Shown: positions 59,129-64,000 of the stretch, piece by piece | Layout of the letters: each line of letters begins with the position of its first letter | Numbering within the stretch: the stretch's first letter is position 1 | DNA from: Cladobotryum mycophilum | Lineage: Eukaryota; Ascomycota; Sordariomycetes; Hypocreales; Hypocreaceae | Length of the DNA: 64,000 bases | Reading direction: 5' to 3' | Assembly: GCA_036429605.1 (NCBI GenBank) | Contig: CM071589.1 | Location: forward strand, 620,001 to 684,000 | Made by a program: the position numbers and the translations under genes | Notes under the pieces: model-generated | Databases searched by the model: none | What the model was told of the DNA's origin: nothing | The model's input: only the letters and a program-made list of their open reading frames with translations

Positions 59129-59608
59129 CTATGCCAGTGGCTTAGGGTTAATTTCCTCAGTCGTCAGAGTGGCGATGGCGTCCCAGTGTTCCACAATACA
59201 GCTTCCGTTCAGGCGATAAATGTCAATAATCTTGATGAGCGGGCTGCTCCCAAACTCATAATGGTGAACGAATCCAATGTCGCCGACGAGTCCGCTATGG
59301 ACGACCGTCGTGTTCCTCGAAGAGGCGCTGGGGGCGAGCTTGGCGATGGCGGCGTCGCGACCCTGGCCGACGGTGGGGTTGTGCTGGATGTAGTCGACCC
59401 AGACGTAGTTCGTGAAGGCATCCGTGATTTTGTAGTCAACATAGAAGCCTTTGGTGAAGGCTTCAAAGATCTTCCCTTGTTCTTGGGGGCTTGCTGCGCG
59501 CGGGGGGCAGGCTGGGGCTGGAGTGTGGGATTGGGTGGATTGGCCAGTAGCAGCAACAGCAGATGGAATTGCTACAGCAAGGGCGCTGGCGAAAAGTGAG
59601 GCCTTCAT
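59129..59608 (-). CDS. Secreted SnoaL/NTF2-like protein, 159 aa
   Basis: Intronless. Signal peptide MKASLFASALAVAIPSAVAA, then a Pro/Ala spacer (THTPAPACPPR-like), then an NTF2-like cone-shaped domain: EQGKIFEAFTKGFYVDYKI, YVWVDYIQHNPTVGQGRDAA, VVHSGLVGDIGFVHHYEF, SPLIKIIDIYRLNGSCIVEHWD. The Y-I-Q-H-N-P and the final VEHWD are the SnoaL-like signature seen in fungal secreted relatives. Members include polyketide cyclases and hydrolases, but many secreted fungal ones have no known activity. Confidence 0.88.
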   Translation of the reverse strand: MKASLFASALAVAIPSAVAATGQSTQSHTPAPACPPRAASPQEQGKIFEAFTKGFYVDYKITDAFTNYVWVDYIQHNPTVGQGRDAAIAKLAPSASSRNTTVVHSGLVGDIGFVHHYEFGSSPLIKIIDIYRLNGSCIVEHWDAIATLTTEEINPKPLA

Positions 59609-60728
59609 CTTGTCGGTTTAGATGGGTCGAAGAATCGCAAAGAGCGTTGAAGAGACGTAAGTGATTGTGTTCGATGGCTTCAGAAGAGTGCCAGTGGGTG
59701 TGATTAGCCTTGATAGGATGAGACTGGTAGTAGAGTTTTGAACTTGAGTAGATTCATCTTGCTTCTTATACTCGTCCGCAGACCCCGATCAGGATCCCGA
59801 TTCTCAATATCACGTCAACAACCCCGAAAGATTATTCTCAAGCACGAAGAGTAGATGACGCGGCCGTTGAACCCCTTTCTTGATCCTTGTGGGAATCCCT
59901 CAAGGGTTCCCGCAGAAGCTTGTTTTCGTAAAAGTCTCAACATAGCCGTTTCAAGGTTTAGATGGGATTGATAAACAAATTCTAGAAGGGCTTATGCAAC
60001 GATCCTAGATGCGTTGAAAGGCAAAGTCCGGCCCAGTACGGGAAGATCAGGTAATGAGAAAATGCAGGCATCGGCGATTGCCATTAATATGGGGGCAGCG
60101 CAGGGTTGAGGATGCAGGTGAGATGATGGATTGCTTGTTTTGGCAGGTAAAGCATTTACAAGATTAGTTAACACCTCTTTTATTGCGAAGGCATACATAC
60201 TTGCTCTTGTCTCTTTCGCGTGTTGAAGGATCAAGTTGGTCGGGAGGGTTTGGCTTTCACTTCGTAATTACGTTGCATGAGGTAGCTCATAATCTACCAA
60301 GATGTAAATGTTGACGAACTGTGGGTAATTAGTGCTATCTACTTAGTGAGCATACAAAATAATGTTAGTGCTTCCTCCAGAAATCATCTATCCACTGCAC
60401 CACGTTCACCCAACACAAGTATCCGCATGACCCTATCACCCTACCCCAGTACCCCATACTGACCCGAAACTGACTGACTCAATTACCGGATATCTAAGGG
60501 CTTGGGCGGACGTGATACATCGGACTAGAACTATGCCAGAAGGGGTCCAACGTGGAACCAGTATCATGCCTAATCACTGTGATGGATAGCGGCCTAGTCA
60601 CTTATATAGTTCACTATAAAAGCGTGTTCACTCTTACAATTGCTATATGACTACCTACTCTACTCCCCACCATATACAACAGTTTCCTTTGTCGCCATCA
60701 ATGTGTTCTTAGCGCAGGACCTGGCAAT
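59609..60728. other. Intergenic
   Basis: 1.1 kb, with an 80-codon minus-strand frame at 59992-60234 that shows no family feature. Nothing else seen. Confidence 0.5.
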
Positions 60729-62343
60729 TTACATTGCCTTCGGTGTCAGACGGTGCGTGGCGTAGTAACGCCCTACTGCCAAGTTATCGCGGCCCGCCAA
60801 CACCAATGCGTCATACTGACGGATGAGCCACGCTAGGTGCGCACGGTATAGCCCCGGAGAATTGGCATAGATACCGCGGTCTAAGCATCCCAGTATATCG
60901 TGGATAGCTCTTGTGGACACAACATCGAAATCTTCGGGGGCTTCATCCCACTCGCATGGTGTAGCCGCCAGGCCCTGCCAGGGAGGGAGGGATCCACCAG
61001 ACTCGTTCACAGGAGTATTTACGTTTGCACCAACATCACCGGCTGCATCGCAAAAGACGGCGCGCAGTGCGGCACGGAACCCGGTGACAGGCACGGCGTC
61101 GGGTAAAGGGATATCCTCTAGGGAGTAGGGGATGTAGGTGTCATCAAGGGGAGGTCCAAGTTACACGGGACAGAGTAATAGCAATATCGTGCCGTGTACA
61201 TATAGACAAACTCCATTTGAAGGACAGCGAAGAGCCCCCCAGGAGCATAGTGGGCACTGGCCGCGATGGCGAGCACACAACCGCGAAACATGCGAGCGCA
61301 TTGAACAGGGCTGTCCCGACGTCCTATAGCCCAGCAGAGGTTGGCTGCTCTGCCTGAGAGCCCATCGCTAACATAATCAAGCACGTCGTTGGATAAAAGT
61401 ATTCCCCAACCCGCGGCACGGGCTGTGAGGACCGAGCCCGGGTCTAAGAATTTAAAGCAGTCGATAAACGAAATCAGAGCCGAGTCATAGAACCTAGCGA
61501 GGAACAGTGTCTGCAAAGACGGCGTAACGGAGTGTACAGGTTGCCTAAGCCGCACTGTGCAGCAATGGTAGCCGAGGAGAACGCGCTCAAAGAGCTTGGG
61601 GTGCAATCCATCGAGCAGCTTCTCGGCTGCAAGAAGCGGCCCTGCGATATTACCGAGTCCCTCACTCCACTGCCCACCTTGGTCGGCAACACCGAGCTCG
61701 TCTCCGTACGGTAGGCCGTTGAAGAAGGCGCAAAGGGTGCGAGCCGTCCCGCTCATCTCCTCGGGCCGGTGGAGAGACAGGTAGCAGAGCCCACTGGTTG
61801 CGGCAGTGGCCAAGTTACTGACCCGGCAGCCTGCGCTGTGATAGTACCAAGACCTTCCTCAACCCAAGCAGGGTGGAAGACGCTAGATGATTCTTCTCCT
61901 GAGAGGGGTGCGCAGACGGCTAGTGGTAGCGAGAGAAGCGGGCAATCTGTTCCCGTCACGGCCTTGGCAGCCCCTTCGGGTGTTGACCATGCAAACAAGG
62001 ACGCATCACTCTTTGGCGAGGACGATGTGGGCAAGGAGGAGGATGTATCCCCAGCTAGTAGTTGGCTTGGCTTCCTCAGGACTGCCCGAGACATGCGGAG
62101 CCAAACCAGCGTGCCACTGCTGCAAGGAGTAGCGGCAGTACGGGAGGCCGAGTCGGCCAGCGCACGATCAAGCGCGGCAAGGCTTAGGGGCCTTGGAGAG
62201 TGACAGATCCCTTCGCATGTTAAAAGATCGTCGGTGGGACCGTGGTAAGACGCATTGGGGTGGGTGAATGAATAGTCGGTGTTGGAGGCTGCCGCGAACC
62301 TCTGTTCAAGTTGGGCAGTCATACCTAGCAGCTGGTTATTCAT
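60729..62343 (-). pseudogene. Frame-disrupted gene of unrecognised function (about 520 codons)
   Basis: Three consecutive minus-strand frames read like one protein. Part 1 (62343-about 61830) starts MNNQLLGMTAQLEQRF and has CEGICHSPRPLSLAALDRAL and HPAWVEEGLGTITAQAA. Part 2 (about 61825-61170, shifted one base) resumes RVSNLATAATSGLCYLSLHR with FFNGLPYGDELGVADQGGQW, LLAAEKLLDGLHPKLFERVL and LLSNDVLDYVSDGLSGRAAN. Part 3 (about 61140-60729) has YIPYSLEDIPLPDAVPVTGF and ATPCEWDEAPEDFDVV, ending LTPKAM. The first shift sits at GCTGCCGGGTC (about 61821-61828), where one extra C would restore frame. The second break lacks a clean intron. The alpha-helical text with NDVLDYVSD faintly recalls terpenoid-synthase-like proteins, a weak inference. 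No signal peptide. Confidence 0.6.
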
Positions 62344-63328
62344 TCAACCTTTCTTATAAGGTAAGAAGACTGTACCACTTACTTGTTACTGGTTATGGGG
62401 GGTTCCGTGGCGATCAAGATGGTACGGAGACAAGACAACCTAGAGCCAGCTATGAATCCATGAACGATGGGACTGCTGTCTCCAAGCTCCAGCAATACGA
62501 CTGCCTTTATAGAGCAACGCCGGCCCACGAAGCCTAGATAGAGGCATCCGAAAGGTGTCCCCCCTAATGCAAAGGTTCGGTTCTCATCACACCGCTAGAT
62601 ATCTAGGTATATTAATCCACCAACCGAGTAGTAAAGGAAACACGGACCGCAAAAGATATTCCCATACAAACAGTACTTAGATTACTGTCTTTTATTCCAT
62701 TTCAAACCGTAAACAACTGTAAAAGAATGAGGCAAAAAAATAAAATAACTCTATTAGTTATGGGATCTTATGTTTGCTATGATTTCATAAAAAAAAGAAG
62801 TATTTTTATTAGTACTCATAAAGGACATTTCGTTTTGCTGTCCCCCTTTCTTTGCAACCCAGTTGTCCACTAATGCTTGTAACGGTCCACGCTACCCTTA
62901 GCTTTCGTAAAGGTCTGTCTCAAATACGCACGTATGGATACACGTACGGAGTAGGTTTGGCGAGTTTTAGCATTGCCCATAATGTGGATACATGGTTTTA
63001 CTTGGCCTAGTTAGTTATGCTCTAATAGCTTGTTTAATTAAGTTTCATTAACTAATAGTTACCCAACATTTCATAGAAGAAAATAGCCCTCCAGATCTGT
63101 AGTCCATACATCCATTAGTCTACTGCTTATCTACCAAGGTAGATAGATACCTAAGTAGGTAGCTTCCATAACACACCACTCCTACAGTACAGTCTCATTA
63201 GAGAAACCCCGCGCGCGAAAATGATCCCCACATCTTGTTGTTACGTACTCGTGGATATTACCTTCTCCCCACAATCATCAGCCTTTAGATTTTGTGCATA
63301 TCACTCACGGTGATAACCATGGTCCAAT
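62344..63328. other. Intergenic
   Basis: 985 bp, AT-rich, with one TACGGAGTA at 62945-62953 and an inverted pair around 63133-63163 (ACCAAGGTAGATAGATACCT). It is the promoter side of the lyase gene. Confidence 0.5.
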
Positions 63329-64000
63329 ATGGTCTCACATTACGATACCTACCAAACATCCCTGACGGGCGGCTATTACAGCCCGGAGATTTCCAATCTC
63401 TTTAGCCAGCGATCTCGCCTCTCGACATGGCGTAAGCTGTGGCTGTACCTCGCCGAGAGCGAAAAGGAGCTCGGAATCAACATCATTACAAATGAGGCGC
63501 TAGAGCAGATGAGGGCGCACCTCACCGTAACGGACAAAGACTTTGAGATTGCCCTTGTCGAGGAGAAGCGTCAGTATGTAAGTGGTGCCGCTGGGAATTA
63601 GTCAATCGTGCAGAAGCTAACAAATTATGTAGGATGTCATGGCTGTAAGGAAGAAGAGCACTGAGAATGAGCCAGACTGCTTTGTATACTGACTGATAAT
63701 TTAACCCAGCATGTCCATGCCTTTGGCCAAGTTGCCCCTGCTGCCGCCGGCATCATCCATTATGGCGCAACGAGCTGCTACGTCACCGACAACACGGAGC
63801 TGATTCTCATGAGGGACGCCCTCGATCTCCTGATCCCCAAGATTGCCAAGGTGCTGCACAACCTCCAGTTCTTTGCCCTTGAGTGGAAATCTGAGCCGAC
63901 CCTATCTTTCACGCATCTTCAGCCCGCTCTCAGCACTGTAGGCAAGCGAGGTCAGTCTTGGGCAATCACGCTGCTTTTTTTTGTTTTTTTAATTTTTTTT
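63329..64000 (+). CDS. Adenylosuccinate lyase, N-terminal part, cut by window edge
   Basis: Exons 63329-63577, 63633-63644 (12 nt, encoding DVMA) and 63710-63950, after which a donor GTCAGT leads out of the window. The joined text reads [96 protein letters not shown]. This is the fumarase/aspartase fold of purine biosynthesis (SAICAR and adenylosuccinate cleavage). The TSCYVTDN block and catalytic His of FTH are present. Compared with the usual THYQPAQLTTVGKR, this copy has [13 protein letters not shown], one residue shorter, so it may be a paralogue and not the housekeeping enzyme. A closer upstream ATG (63319, ACCATGG) is in another frame. Confidence 0.88.

Noticed and set aside
61769..62203. 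144-codon plus-strand frame
   Set aside because: Opposite the first part of the frame-broken minus gene; low-complexity Ser/Ala text. The minus frame connects better to its neighbours.

Overview
The window reads as nuclear DNA of a filamentous ascomycete, most likely a sordariomycete and plausibly Hypocreales. The reasons are small introns (about 45-90 bp, GT-AG with a few GC-AG), fungus-specific families (Zn2Cys6 factor, NACHT-WD40 STAND protein, bANK-type regulator, flotillin, Kex2-processed secreted repeat protein) and a large AT-rich block whose transposon coding sequence is ruined almost only by C-to-T/G-to-A changes, the signature of repeat-induced point mutation (RIP). All exon joins were made by eye from splice consensus and frame continuity; none was checked against transcripts or a database.

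Layout. 1-5.0 kb: the 3' part of a short-chain dehydrogenase (SDR), a secreted BBE-type FAD oxidase, and a basic-region plus ankyrin (bANK, ToxE/Apf2-like) regulator, a set that looks like part of a secondary-metabolism locus. 5.26-15.23 kb: one nested transposon. A Mutator-like element (MULE; 110-bp terminal inverted repeats, 10-bp target duplication TAGGTGACAT) has a 6.9-kb Ty3/Gypsy retrotransposon (485-bp LTRs, 5-bp duplication TATAT) inserted inside its transposase reading frame. 16-21.5 kb: Zn2Cys6 transcription factor, SDR, and a crotonase-fold protein with a signal peptide. 23.8-27.2 kb: flotillin and a Kex2-processed repetitive secreted protein. 28.8-38.7 kb: a run of minus-strand genes for an 11-exon ABCC transporter, a 346-aa protein of unknown function, a single-pass membrane protein and a ferroportin; a diverged 0.35-kb segment lies upstream of both transporter genes. 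41-47.9 kb: APH-like kinase and housekeeping genes (ERD2 receptor, TAF10, mitochondrial uS19, membrane J-protein). 48.8-62.3 kb: NACHT-WD40 gene with a frameshift near its start, a 417-aa unknown, a 2OG-Fe(II) dioxygenase, a secreted NTF2-like protein, and a frame-broken gene of unrecognised function. The 3' edge holds the start of an adenylosuccinate lyase gene with a 12-nt microexon.

How the parts fit. The accessory stretches (1-5 kb, 15-21 kb, 27-41 kb, 48-62 kb) carry redox enzymes, regulators, transporters, secreted products and self/non-self type receptors. The housekeeping block at 42-48 kb is compact and intact. The nested transposon sits only about 330 bp upstream of the bANK start codon and separates it from the Zn2Cys6/SDR/crotonase group, so these may once have been closer neighbours. 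I saw no tRNA, rRNA or CRISPR array.
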